Below, in pieces: positions 44,149-56,059 of a DNA stretch of 64,000 bases. The notes below the pieces were generated by a model that was not told the origin of the DNA, searched no databases, and saw nothing but the letters and a program-made list of their open reading frames with translations. Origin of the DNA: Opisthorchis felineus (Eukaryota; Platyhelminthes; Trematoda; Opisthorchiida; Opisthorchiidae); assembly GCA_004794785.1 (NCBI GenBank), contig SJOL01004152.1, positions 159,332-223,331 of the forward strand, in the 5' to 3' direction. Each line of letters begins with the position of its first letter. The first letter of the stretch is position 1. The translations under genes and the position numbers were made by a program.

Positions 44149-45394
44149 GACAAATATGCAGCTCGTCTCTGACGTCTTTTACCACAACCTATTGACGGCT
44201 CTTCACCTTGTTTCTCACGCAAAAAGTTTTCACCCTGGTATCTCTCGTCACGATAAGTTACTAAAAACCTGGGATACCAAAATGCGTTGGGCTAGCAGAG
44301 AATACCGGAATCGGAATATCGCACAATTTCCCATTATTAGCTTTCATCAGTAAGCTCTCAAACTGTCGTGAATCCTTGCGGGTATCTCTCGAACACCGAG
44401 AAGAGAGCACCCCCCTCAGAACCCCCTCTTACTCTAAATTACTCAGCCAACTCTTCCCAACCAGTCACTCAATCGCTTGTTTGCGTTCCACCGTTTCACC
44501 AATCCAGTCAGTAAAGCAGACCATCGCCAGCTGCTACTTGCTCCTTCCTGCCAAACTCAAACCCACAGTCCCTGCCGCATATTTCATAGCCCCTTACCAT
44601 CAGGACAACCATCCATCTTTCAGCAACGTAACCATCTCCCTAGCTGATGTTTCTGCCCTTCTAAACCTCAGGGACCCTGTTGCGCCTGGGGCCGATGTCC
44701 TTCCACAACGAGTTCTAAGACAAAGCGGTCAAGATATCGAAATCCTTGTCCCAAATCACTTCATCTACTCGATTAACCCGGGACTAGTCCACTCCCAGTG
44801 GGAGCAATCTGTAGTCCACCCGCATTGCAAATCCGGATCTAAACAAACTACTCCCAACTACAGGGGGATATAACACACCTCCCTCTTACTGAGAACCCTC
44901 AAACATTTGGACAAGGGCCCATTAACTAAGTTCCTCTTGACTACAAATGCCATAGATGACCTGCAGTACGGATTTCTGTCTCGGAGCTCCGTCGATGGCT
45001 ACCAGCTTCACTTCTTTGAAACCATCACAGCAGTCTACGCCGCTGGGCACTCAACTGTAATGGTTTGCTTGGATATCCAAAAAGCTTTCGGCCAGGTCCC
45101 TAAAGGATCCCTGCCGCAGCAAATTAGTTCTGTTGGCATCACTTTATCGTCACTTTAACAGTCTAGCTGGTACTTATTCGAGAAAACACAAATAACACAG
45201 GTTGTTTACATGCAATCATGTCCACCATGAATCACTAGTGGAGTCCTCCATGGAAGTTTGCTAGATCCCATCCTTATTCTACTGTATATCTACGATTTCT
45301 TCGGCGCCGTGTCCAATGGTACCACCTTCTTCTCTGCAGACGGTAAAAATTGCGTACACATTTCCTCCCTCAACACAAGCGCTTGTGTGTGTGT
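44149..45394 (+). pseudogene. Jockey/CR1-like element C, plus-strand copy
   Basis: 44149-44353 gives the endonuclease-RT linker (NLLTALHLVSHAKSFHPGIS). 44376-44873 gives the linker end and RT fingers (VAPGADVLPQRVLRQSGQD, then the basic KSGSKQTTPNYRGI ending at a stop). 44907-45100 gives FLLTTNAIDDLQYGFLSRSS and MVCLDIQKAFGQV, which is catalytic block A. Until about 45096 it is almost identical to the minus-strand copy. After that it is clearly different, although GVLHGSLLDPI and FSADGKN still mark the next RT motifs (FADD changed to FSAD). It ends against inverted repeat B at about 45395. Confidence 0.85.
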
Positions 45395-46180
45395 TACCAA
45401 TCTTGGTATGGCAGTGCCGTGCCATCATCGCACCGACGTGCCTCGGTTTCTGGACAGCCCCGCGACGGACGTCATGTTTGAGGTGATTGGGCAGGGATGT
45501 AGACCGATAGAGTTTTTGGGTTAGGCAAGGGAATTTGAAGAGGCAGAGCAAAGCCAATGTAAGATCGCAGGTATTTTCTGGTTCTGATGGGATTTCTTTG
45601 GGTGTAAAGATTATGTGGGGTGGATAACGGCCAAACGGAGCGTCCAAATCAGGCATTACCCGAAGGTCGAAGCTTTGGAAGAAGAAAAATTGGGATGAGA
45701 TCAGTAAGGCTTGGTGAGATTAAAAGACATCAGATGGAATAACGTCAATAAATGGAGAAAAAACGAACGTTTACCACAATTAGGGTGGTGACAACAAGTG
45801 ATTAAAGGAGACGGGATAGGGGTGGGTTTTTACTTAGTAGCCTAGCATCAAAGACTGTCTGAGTCTGCCAATATATGCCCTTATAATGCCAGAGACAGGA
45901 CAATCGGTATAGGTACGCAGAGAGGTGGTATGTTAAGGGAAATCAAACAGAAGGACTCACGGGAGTAGAACTTCCGAGATGTGGACTAGATTTCCTGGGG
46001 TTATTACGCGACTTGGGCAATCCCATAATCTAGGAGGGAAAGTGAAGCAAGAGAAATACGCATCAGTCCCCAAAGTACTGCTATCAGCTTTAGTCAACAG
46101 GTAGTGTATGGCAAAAGGCCTTTGGGCGCTAGCCTGACATGCTGGTAGCGGATGGTTAGGAGTCCCATTGTATAAGCTTT
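45395..46180 (-). repeat. Repeat B, inverted copy
   Basis: The minus strand matches the plus copy at 25400-25700: TTCCATCTGATGTCTTTTAA, then GAAACCGAGGCACGTCGGTG and the GGCACTGCCATACCAAG word. Its 5' part (45770-46180) aligns loosely with 29085-29470. It lacks the 3' GMPPTSWE end and truncates the plus-strand copy of element C. Confidence 0.65.
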
Positions 46181-47222
46181 ATTTGTGCACTTTTGTACCT
46201 ATCCACTCCTGGGAGCAGTAGGTAGGTGTGTGTTTGTTTGGTTGACCAGTTGGGCTCCGGTGCTGTGCAACCCCAATTGTGACGAAGACAGCTGCATCTT
46301 TTCACGTCGGTGTAAGCCGTGGGCACTGCACAGTATCTTCAGGCTATTCCACGTACGTTTTCTCAAAGAATTATTTTGACAGGCGAAAGGACAGTTTTCC
46401 CCCATCTGTAGTTTATGGCGTTACCAGATAAATGACACAACCGGGATGATCCACCACCAGGGGCGACAAACAGAAAACAACAGTGCTCTTTTGTGGATTT
46501 CCTGAATTAATGGCCAGACTCGGAACCGCCGGCGATGGGCGATGCACCAGTGCCACTGGAGGGGTGGCGAGTATACATACGCAACATGGTGCAACGTTAA
46601 AGGCCGACCATCCCTGCGGGGCGTACCCGACCACCACACGAGGTTTTCATCCCTCGTGCATGCTATTAGATCTGCAAGGTGGAAAACCACCAAGCAGTCA
46701 TAAATGCAGCTTGTGCATCAGTAAACTACTCCAGCTGCCAGATCTTTTTTTCGGTGGGAGGAAAAGCCGGACCAGTTAGACAGCTCAGTCAATTCGGACA
46801 AACAAACAGCAAACAGACGGTGGTAAAGACAGGTTGCGGGAAGGGAAGTAAAATGGCAGCTACGAATGGAACAGTAGGAATGAAATGGTGAGATTCAGAG
46901 CGCGTGCGCTATGGCTAAACGGCGACTGAGCATTGGTGTGCGCTACCATTCCAAGCAAAAGCGTACCGCAATGTTGTATGTGTGTGTTTATAGGGCTGTG
47001 GAGCACATCGTCAGATGGACTATATATTGGTGCAGAATGCTCTCTAGTACTGAAGAACCCTGACTGGTTTGGTTTGCGTTAGAGCTAGGTCAACCAGAGC
47101 ACTAGTCATTAGACAGAGCTGACAGAGTAATCCAGGGAAGGGAATTAGCTAGAACGAGGTATAAGTTGTATGGCGAGAAACAACCAGGCAAGTAACACAA
47201 AATATTTAGATCAAGCAGGCAC
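46181..47222. other. No identifiable gene
   Basis: Small open frames only (for example 46483-46779 plus). No motif recognised. Confidence 0.3.
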
Positions 47223-50060
47223 TTAACAGATTACGGTGGCTTTAAGCATGTCAAGGGGATAGCATGGTATAATAACGGGATGATTTACTTGTCCACGAAC
47301 TGTAGCATCGCTAAATTCAAATGTGCATTGGACCCGATTCATGGAGGATGTTTGGGGGTAGTTGGGTATTAAGTAGGACAGCAGAAGTTTAACGAGTGAG
47401 TAACTTGTATACGGATTGCGAAAAAGTAGAATGATAAGTGTTACTTCGCGGCTGCTCAGGGAGACTTCTAGACGCGAGCGCAACAAACTAGAAAGAAGTA
47501 GTGGCGTAGGTTAGAACCAGATGGAGGGCACTTAAGAGGTTGCTGGAATTACGGAATCCATAGCGAGGACGGGAATTACCGTTTGGCCTAGCCCGTGCTA
47601 CAAAGGCACTTTGGTACAGCAGACAGTGTAAGAGAGTTAGATTTAGCTTAAATCGTCTCAGCCATAGCGGTTCAAGGCCTAAAATTTGACCACGGTTGCA
47701 GTAGGAGGAAGGGTTGGACCGTTGGAACAACATTTCCATGAATGAGCGTTGGACTCTTTGAAGTGTTACTCTGCAACTTTGGGTATGAATGGAGGAGAAC
47801 GCGCTACAGAATTCCCTGATTATTCGCACTCATAGCTTAAAAATCGTGACCATTGTGTCTCGAAGGTGAAAGGAGCGCCCTACTAAAAAGCTTGGCCTTG
47901 GTGCCCGGGCATCCTGGTGTTGGACTTGGTGAGAAAAGCTAAACGTACAAGGGTACCTGAGACCAATATCTTTGATCTCTCTGGAGTGAGTGATAGGATT
48001 CCTAATAAGTGTGAACACGTCAGCCGGGAGGGAGCAGCGACAGGAGGTTATCCAAGATTTTGCGGAAGAGGAACTCAGGCCAAAGTCCTTTAGCCAGCGA
48101 GTCAGTGAGACTTTCTTTTCAAATTTGGTGAAAGGTAGGCGCCTGTGCAGAAGGGGAAATGAGTACGCAATTTTTATATCGTCTACAGAGAAGATAATAC
48201 CACGGGACAAGGGGCCGAAGAAGTCTTTGAAACACAGTAGGGATAGGATGTGACCTAGAACACTTCCTTGAAGGATTCCACCAGTGATTCATGGTGGAGG
48301 TGATTGTATGCAATTTGCGTTATTTGATTCCCATAGGACAGGTGAGAGACGAACCATCAAAGTAAGCTCCCAGTGATGCAAACGCTATACGTTTATGTAG
48401 TTTACATGCATGAGAGACCTGGCCAAAAGCTTTTTGGATATCCAAGCAAACCATTACAGTTGAGTGCCCAGCGGCGTAGACTGCTGTGATGGTTTCAAAG
48501 AAGTGAAGCTGGCAGCCATCGACGGAGCTCCGAGACAGAAATCCGTACTGCAGGTCATCTATGGCATTTGTAGTCAAGAGGAACTTAGTTAATGGGCCCT
48601 TGTCCAAATGTTTGAGAGTTCTCAGTAAGAGGGAGGTGTGTTATATCCCCCTGTAGTTGGAAGTAGTTTGTTTAGATCCGGATTTGCAATGCGGGTGGAC
48701 TACAGATTGCTCCCACTGGGAGTGGACTAGTCCCGGGTTAATCGAGTAGATGAAGTGATTTGGGACAAGGATTTCGATATCTTGACCGCTTTGTCTTAGA
48801 ACTCGTTGTGGAAGGACATCGGCCCCAGGCGCAACAGGGTCCCTGAGGTTTAGAAGGGCAGAAACATCAGCTAGGGAGATGGTTACGTTGCTGAAAGATG
48901 GATGGTTGTCCTGATGGTAAGGGGCTATGAAATATGCGGCAGGGACTGTGGGTTTGAGTTTGGCAGGAAGGAGCAAGTAGCAGCTGGCGATGGTCTGCTT
49001 TACTGACTGGATTGGTGAAACGGTGGAACGCAAACAAGCGATTGAGTGACTGGTTGGGAAGAGTTGGCTGAGTAATTTAGAGTAAGAGGGGGTTCTGAGG
49101 GGGGTGCTCTCTTCTCGGTGTTCGAGAGATACCCGCAAGGATTCACGACAGTTTGAGAGCTTACTGATGAAAGCTAATAATGGGAAATTGTGCGATATTC
49201 CGATTCCGGTATTCTCTGCTAGCCCAACGCATTTTGGTATCCCAGGTTTTTAGTAACTTATCGTGACGAGAGATACCAGGGTGAAAACTTTTTGCGTGAG
49301 AAACAAGGTGAAGAGCCGTCAATAGGTTGTGGCAAAAGACGTCACAGACGAGCTGTATGTTTGTCGGAATATTGAAGTCACCGCATTCCCGGGAATCCAG
49401 GTTGAATGAAAAAGGGTTTATAATATCTTGAGTGGAGAGTTGAAGCAAGGAGGGACCAGGACTATCGTTAGTTTGATAACTGACTGGGTTGAAAGAAATG
49501 GCGCACAAATCACCTTCTGGGAAGGGTGGACCGACTGCATCTGTGGCCAGATGGTTATCGTTTGGGAATATTAGGTGTTGGGTGTTTTGAATTTGGGGCC
49601 AATCCTCTACACTAAGTTGGGCAAGCAGCGAGGGGTAACTGGTAGGGCGCGTACTGGAAGAGCAGGAAATATCCGGTAAGTTGAAGTCACCCAGCCATAT
49701 TTAGACTGATGATGAAGGGCATGTGCAGTGGAGATAATACGAGACATGTCAGCGAGGGAGGGGGCTGGTGGCAGACAGACACAACCTATTAGTACAGGTC
49801 GTTTGGTCTATTCTGTGGAGCTCCAGATGGCCTCTGGAATCCCCTCGTCGGTAGACTCCTGGGTTAGGGTTGCACTAATTTCTGATCTGGAATAGATGGC
49901 ACAGCCGCCGCCCCTTTAGTTTTTTCCATCAGAGAGGTGAATTCTGTAGCCAGGGCGTGATATAGCCAAGTCTGGTGTTTCATCTGTGACCCACGTTTCA
50001 AACTTGGTCGTGCAATAGTGCTATTGGCTCGCCTGCAGTAACGAGCGGGTGTTGGTCGTG
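47223..50060 (-). pseudogene. Jockey/CR1-like element C, ORF2 (endonuclease and RT), minus-strand copy
   Basis: Read on the minus strand. Endonuclease remnants over 49650-50050 include GYRIHLSDGK, a G-G-G-C-A-I-Y segment and an intact GDFNLPD at 49671-49691. A linker runs over 49161-49508. RT fingers are at 48641-49138. Block A is LDIQKAFGQV near 48420-48450. The next RT motifs appear at 48100-48290 with FSVDDIKIAYSF (the x-x-D-D box). The thumb contains IKDIGLRYPCTFSFSHQVQH, and the C-terminal part has RVQRSFMEML and LGLEPLWLRRFKLNLTLLHC at 47640-47760. Stops and shifts occur, including a stop after NYRGI shared with the plus copy. Confidence 0.85.
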
Positions 50061-50679
50061 TCATCTGCATCGTCAAGAGGTGCAGCGAGAGATATGGTGC
50101 AGAAAGAGATGGTGGCTGTGGAAGGACGGGCGGCAGCCGAAAATGGTGGGAAGAAAGTGGGTAGGTAGTTTGGTGGAAGCGGTTGAGTGTCAGAGCTAGC
50201 CGCCGGTCGCTGTGGATAGGAGGTTTTTCCAAGCACGTTTTGCGTATATTTTGATGGGCTGTTTAAAGGGCGTACAAGTAGGGTTGCACGTGGATTCGGA
50301 GGAGGCAGAACCGGTGGTGTAGGTAACTGCCGAATAGCGATCCCAGGCAAATAAATTTGGGTGGCCAGGGGGCGGAGCTTGATAGGGACTAAGATTAGGT
50401 AAAGACGTTTGTGGGTTAGGGACCATGCCAAGGACCGAGCTTGCATGGTGTGGGAGCCACAGGTGTATTTATGTATCATGCGAGGTGCGGTCGGGTTTGT
50501 AGAAGAAGGGCGATGAGTGTGAATCCTGGAAGTTAGTGCGGGAGAAGGTGTTACGATACCAGGCTTTTACAGAAGTTGTTTGGGCCTGAGGAAGCGCTTT
50601 GGTTGGAAGAGGCGGAGTTTCCTTGGGTTAGAGGGTCAGGAGCAGCGCCAGGTAAGGGCTGCTGAGGTACCGCATCCGT
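50061..50679 (-). other. Proline-rich spacer between ORF1 and ORF2 of element C
   Basis: Minus-strand frames at 50021-50479 and 50196-50426 are Pro/Ser/Thr-rich without a domain. They probably belong to the ORF1 end or inter-ORF region of the element. Confidence 0.4.
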
Positions 50680-51785
50680 CATACCAGTGGTGAAATTTGT
50701 TGGTGCGGCATAGGTAGATGCCCAAAGGTAGAAGTGGAGGCCTCATGGTCGTGAGCGGGAGACGCGGGGCTGGAGGCCGTCAAACGGATTTGTGTGGCAC
50801 CAGGGCACAAGTGAGCATCACGGTATAGCGAAGCTAGACGGGGAGCAATTTCAGGATAATAAAAATCAGGAAGAGGATCAGTGGTACAGCACTGAAATTT
50901 TGTAAATAGCAAGTCAGTTGCAGCATTTGGAGGGGCAGCTGGAAGTTCGACCGGTTTAGAACCGGCTGCATTGTTGTTGGGGACGGTTAGGAGCCGAACA
51001 GAACTTGAGGCGACTGTAGGGTAGGCCGAAAGAGATGGAATACTCAGTAAGCTGTTGCTTGAAACGGGGGTCCTTGGCTGCTATGCGCCGTGTCAACGGC
51101 GATATGGCTTGCGTAATTTTCCAAGGGGTTGGTTTCATGGGAAGTTTGCGTTTGAGTCACCACGGGGATTATTGACTGGTGCACATTGGTGAAGGGAAGA
51201 GGGATCCGTATGGTAGTGGTCGATGACCGACTCTAAAAATTTGGAGGGTGATTTTTTTGTAAGCCGCCTTTTCAATCGGGTACGGGCAGCCTTGACCTTT
51301 ACGGTTTTGAATGTTTGGGTAGAGGACAGAAGGGCCTGGGATGTTAGCAGACGCACTGCATCGTTTTCATCTTTGAATCGCATTAGTATTGGGCGACGCA
51401 AGGATTGTTTAGACTTTTGCAGCCTTAGAGCTGTGTAGGCTGTTTTATGCATGGTACATGCTGTCAGGATAGCAGCTTTTGTGCGCTGCATCGGGATGCG
51501 ATCGGTGGCATTGTATATTGGGACTTGGTTTCGGAGTTCCATACACTGACCAATCTCCAAGGCGAGTATGTCAATAAGGACTAACGCTTTTGCAAGATCT
51601 GATGGATAGAACGTTGCATCAGGAGTTGGAACGCAAGAAATTGGTCCTGCACTTCGGTGGGATGCTAGTTCGCTCTCCATCTGAGCTCTAAGACCAGCCA
51701 GGTCGGTGTAATGCTGAGATACTTTCAGTACTGAACAGAGGAGACAGCCAATGAGTGGGGCAGGAAGGGCAATGTCGATTAGCAT
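50680..51785 (-). pseudogene. Jockey/CR1-like element C, ORF1-like region
   Basis: A 216-codon minus-strand frame (51135-51785) contains RRPILMRFKDENDAVRLLTS followed by a basic KVKAARTRLKRRLTKK stretch. This fits the nucleic-acid-binding middle of CR1/Jockey ORF1 proteins. Two further frames continue it to 50680 after shifts. No zinc knuckle was seen. The position 5' of the endonuclease and the same orientation support assignment to the same element. Confidence 0.65.
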
Positions 51786-54036
51786 TACCGAGCAGTCTGA
51801 AGTTACTTGGAGCTCTCTATCGACCAGCCTTGAGGAGTGATGGGGTTGAGTGCTGGGCCTTTTGGTTGCGAGGCGCTCCTTTGGACAAAATGAGGGGAGA
51901 GATTATGGAGAATCAGGGTCTAACAACCGTTTAGAGGAGGACGGGACTGGTGGCATCATCGGTTAATTGGGTTTAAGTAGTAACAAGCTTCGCTGGACCG
52001 GTGCTGCCAAGTGTGAACCTCAAGGATGCCCAATCAAGTGGGGAAGAATCAGAGGGTAGGTTGAGGGCAGTTACCGATGGGGTGTCCCAAACAGGTAATT
52101 GATTGCTATACAAGATGCAAGTAAAACGCCACGGACGGGCTAGGGCCTGAAAAATATTTTTACAACACCCGACATTGAGATTCACGACTCGCTCCAGACT
52201 AGAACCTTAGAGTGCTTTTTGTCAAATGTCTTAGGGGGCCTCTTGATGGACCACCTACTAGCCACCTCCGCGCGCTATCTGGAGGCATCGGAGACCAGGC
52301 AACAATCATTTTGTCATACGTTCACTAGCCCTGGGCAAGATGACAGCTTTTTTTGGCACGGCGAAAAAGGCCCACAGTCAAAACAGTCGAGGAGAAAGGA
52401 TAAGCGATTCCTTAGAAACCGGCGATCAGCAGAAAATTTCGGGCGGTCGCAAAGCTCAAAAAAACTGATTTCAGTGGACTGAGACCGCCACCTGGGTCTT
52501 GACTCACTATCCTGGGTCACTGAGGTCGTGCGCCACGGATGTCGGATATCGGCGATGTAGCACTCGCTCCAACATTACAATGCAATACAATACAATACAA
52601 TGCAATACAACACAATACAATACAATACAATCAGGTCCTTTCAGGTGTATTTTGGCCTTCAGGTTTCAGACAACTGCGGTTTGTCCGCCGCCCGGTTAAG
52701 TTATTTCAGAAGGCCATGGAAAGGTGGCCAAGTTGGCATTCTAAAACGTAACGGCACTTCTTGCGTCGTTAAACTTGAATCCGACAACATGCCCAGCGCG
52801 CTGAAGGAACTCCTTTTGGTCATACTGATATGACGTAAGCACCTTATATTATCGTACAAGCCACTCAGCGTTCCGGGACACAAGCGTGACATGTTTTGGG
52901 CAGTTACAGCGGTGCACTTCATTCTTAAATGGACCCTCGGCAATCTGCACCGGCAGTGCTCCGACCGAACTATCGGGCAATTATTCAACAGTGGGTCGAC
53001 GCCTCCGGTAGTGGCTGAATAAGTTCTGGGTAGCAAGAGCATTTCCGAATTCCTCGGCTAAAACTGCCACATTTCAGACAACGGCGTTCTATGTCACCTA
53101 CCCAAATCTCTCCCCGTTAACCGCCGGCTTACAGGCATTCAAAAATACGGGAACGTAGCAGTTTGGATAGTGAACGAAAGCGAAAATGGTGGTGGGCAGA
53201 CGGTTTTCGTGGCCCCTTCAGAAAAAATCTGACCCAGAAGCCGGCGTGTTGCGCACTGCTTGCCAGCAGAGGACGCACCCAATTTCGTAGCTTCGGCTAC
53301 CGGTAGGTTTTTGGGGTCGCTTGCTGTGATGGCATTACAGCTACACACAAAGCAAAGGAGCTGGACGCATAGGTGCCATGTGTGGTTGTTCGTCGGCTTC
53401 CCAAAGTCTGTGAGGGATGAACAGTATGCGCCAACCAACTAGTGGCCTACCAAAAGATAACGATAAACAAACAGTTTTATAATTGAAATGCGCAGCAAAA
53501 ATTTCAAATGGTGATCAATTCAAACAAATTTCAACAAATGTAGGACAGATATGTGCGTTTAAAAATATGCGTACACATTTTATCGCAGAGTTATCATTTC
53601 ACATATTATGAGTTTTGGAGAAAGTTGCATACGCTCGGTAACGATCAGTCAGTCTCCTATTTCAGCTCATCTCTTTCAAGTACATCATTATCCCCACTTT
53701 ATATTGGTCATCCCTTGTCTGCTTTTCTAAAAAGGCAAACATGAAGAAAAATTGCTCCGTATAGAGTGTGAAATAACGCAGCGAATAAGGTTAGTCGTTA
53801 ATACTAAATAACCCTCATCCCCCTTATTATCACTCAATGTCGCACTTTTACGGGCTTCCACGCATCCACATCGGCATCACCACCTGTTTGTGACTATCCC
53901 GACAGGATATCAATCCAGGCAAAATTGGTCGATTAGGGCTTTCTGGATGCTGGACGTAAAGCATCGAAAAGTGACTGCCCCAGAGGACCCGTGGGTAACC
54001 GGTGAACCGGTGAGCAGCGTTCCCACCAGATGGAGC
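51786..54036. other. No identifiable gene; one microsatellite
   Basis: 51786-52200 continues the C-rich minus-strand composition and may be the 5' leader of element C. The remainder has short frames (52701-53042 and 53139-53438 minus) without motifs. Confidence 0.3.
52575..52631. repeat. ACAAT-type pentanucleotide microsatellite
   Basis: About 11 units of ACAAT, with an occasional G replacing A, in 57 bp. It could be the tail of an unidentified retroposon or a simple slippage array. Confidence 0.9.
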
Positions 54037-55095
54037 ATTCTGAGTGAAACCGAGTTCGACCTACTCTTATTCGGCACCTGTCTCCATTGGAGTCCCTCAA
54101 GGCCATGTTTTGTGACCACTCCTGCTTCTGACCTACGTCAACGACCTTCCGAATGCGATTGCAAGTCAGTGGACGAGGGTGACCTGCACTTTCGGAGTTC
54201 TAACTCCACCCTCCTCTAAGTTGATATAGATGCTGCAAAACAGTGGTCACCACACCGGCACCTTCCCCTGAATGAAGAAACGCGCGTCCATATATCCTTC
54301 GGAGGAGAACCAGCGAACACCCTTGTCGTGCATGGTGAGAATGGACCAGAGGATTTAGGAAGATAGATACCAAAAGGATTTAGTTATCTGGCTCTCTTCA
54401 AACATTTCCTTCTCACTCGAACTTAAGAGGCATTCGTCATTCTGCGAGTGCTTCAGTGGACCATCTCCCGTATTACTCGGATGGACTCCAAAGTACTACA
54501 TGGGGCCAATGTATGACATCTTCTTGACCATGCCATCCAGGTTTTCTACTAAAGACACAAGACGGTCGTATCTGTGTCCAACGATCTGCTACGCAGATGG
54601 TTGCTGGCCTCAAATCCGTTGAGTATGAAAAGCATATCAGTGTGTTTGACCTCTTCTTCCTGGAGTGCCGTCATCCTCGAGGGTGCTTAATAATTGCTTA
54701 TGCCCTATTTGGACATGCTTTGGCCAACAGGTTTTCCACCGATAACCCAACCTATGCTCCACGGGAAAGTTGTAAAGAGATTTTCAAGTTCCGAACGCAC
54801 ACTTTCATAAGGGAAACAGTTTTTCTACTTCAGATAGTTGGTTAGTAGAATAACCTTCTCTGACGGCTGTTAACGTAGCATCTAGAAACCTGCCCAAAGC
54901 ACATTTAGATGTTATTTATGAGTCCTCGCGCTGGCAAACTTACTGCCCCGCTCTGAGAATTAGAAGGGCGATGCTACACCCTTTCTTCACTTGTGTTTTT
55001 AGGGTAAACCGAAGCCACTGAAAAACAAGAACAAACGTCACCTAGGAAGCTTGGGTGTAATCCTCGATGCCGTGAATTAATCCGTGAAATCCACG
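54037..55095 (+). pseudogene. Jockey/CR1-like element A, 5'-truncated 3' copy
   Basis: Matches 42270-43360 of the larger copy along its length. It shares GTCTCCATTGGAGT followed by CCTCAAGG, the D-A-A-K-Q-W-S region as DIDAAKQWS, the MVAGLKSVEYEKHISVFDLF segment at 54598-54655, and LFGHALANRFSTDNP. The 3' ends coincide at an AAGCTTGGG word followed by TTAATCCGTGA. RT motifs upstream of GVPQG are absent, and many stops and deletions mark it as older or less constrained. Confidence 0.82.
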
Positions 55096-55349
55096 GGACA
55101 GACTGACAATTTTCTTCAGCGATCACACACAGTTATCCACCCGCAGTACCCTGAACTTCACAGTGCCGCTAGGAACTTTCTGTGTGTAACACTGGTGAGA
55201 TGATCCAAAAACAAGGCTCACTCGTTGAGTGAGACCTCTTGAATCCCTCGTCGTTTTGTTTTAGTGAGTCCGTGTATCAGTACTTCAAACGGCGGCGATT
55301 TAAAAATAAAACTGCATTATCCTGAGTTGCCACTCTAGTAGCAGCGGTC
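55096..55349 (+). other. Upstream region of the tetraspanin gene
   Basis: 254 bp between the retroelement 3' end and the start codon. A TTTTGTTTTAG acceptor-like site lies at 55252-55262 and could serve cis- or trans-splicing, and an AATAAAACTG word occurs just upstream of the start. No promoter was identified. Confidence 0.35.
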
Positions 55350-56059
55350 ATGGTCTCGCTAAGTTGTGGATATCGTTGTCTTCAAATTATACTTGTCATC
55401 CTTAATACTTTTGTTATCGTAAGTTAATTCGTTTAAAGGGGTACAAATAGGCATTTTAGGCATGTGGTGTTGGTCTGATTGTTGTCGGGAGTTTGGCCGA
55501 AGTTTCTTTGAAGACTTTCGGAGAATCTAACGAAACCAGCATCCAAATTGTCGTTATTTTCATTATTTGTCTTGGATGTCTCATATTTTTGGTTGGATTT
55601 CTGGGGTTCTGTGGAGCATGCCTGAAAAATATCTGCATGCTCATTACCGTGAGTTAGTTTCCCATTAAGTTTAAATGATTTTAGTATGCCATACTGCTCG
55701 GGGTGACGGCAGTTGCTCAAGTCGTATGTGGAATCACGGGCCTTGTTCTCCGCGATAAGGTAGGTAGAGAGTGGGACAAACTTCCGACCGCTTAATCCCT
55801 CTGTGTAACTTAATTTCGTTATTATAGATTCCAGCATTAGTAAATCACAATCTGGAGGTACTGTACACAGACTACAGTGCCAACGCAGATGTTAAAAAGT
55901 TGATTGACGTGATCCAGAAGGAGGTAAGTTTATCCTTTTTGTTGTAATCTTTGCACACGCGACCGTCAGCTAAAATGCTGTGGGGCGACTGGAACGTGGG
56001 CAAGCCTGGGGTCCGAACCAGAATCTTGCCGCAGCTCAGAAGGTGTTCTTTACACAGAT
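55350..56059 (+). CDS. Tetraspanin gene, five 5' exons (3' end not found)
   Basis: Membrane-organising four-pass protein family, whose fluke members include tegument surface antigens. Exons: 55350-55418, 55460-55648, 55685-55759, 55828-55923 and 55970-56059. They contribute 23, 63, 25, 32 and 30 codons, all in phase 0, joined by GT-AG introns of 41, 36, 68 and 46 bp. Each intron holds an in-frame stop, so read-through is excluded. Order: MVSLSCGYRCLQIILVILNT starts TM1, completed in exon 2. A small loop follows, then TM2 and GFLGFCGACLKN, the cytoplasmic-turn signature. TM3 is in exon 3 (YAILLGVTAVAQ). The large extracellular loop starts in exon 4, and LKCCGATGTW with the diagnostic CCG opens exon 5, followed by PESC. 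A donor GTAAGT follows at 56060. The final Gly-Cys pair and TM4 (about 50 residues) are missing, so the gene is partial here. The opposite-strand frame over 55433-55837 is not a gene. Confidence 0.93.

Noticed and set aside
55433..55837. Minus-strand open frame of 134 codons
   Set aside because: It lies antisense to tetraspanin exons 2 and 3 and the start of exon 4. The plus-strand spliced product has clear family motifs, whereas this frame has none.
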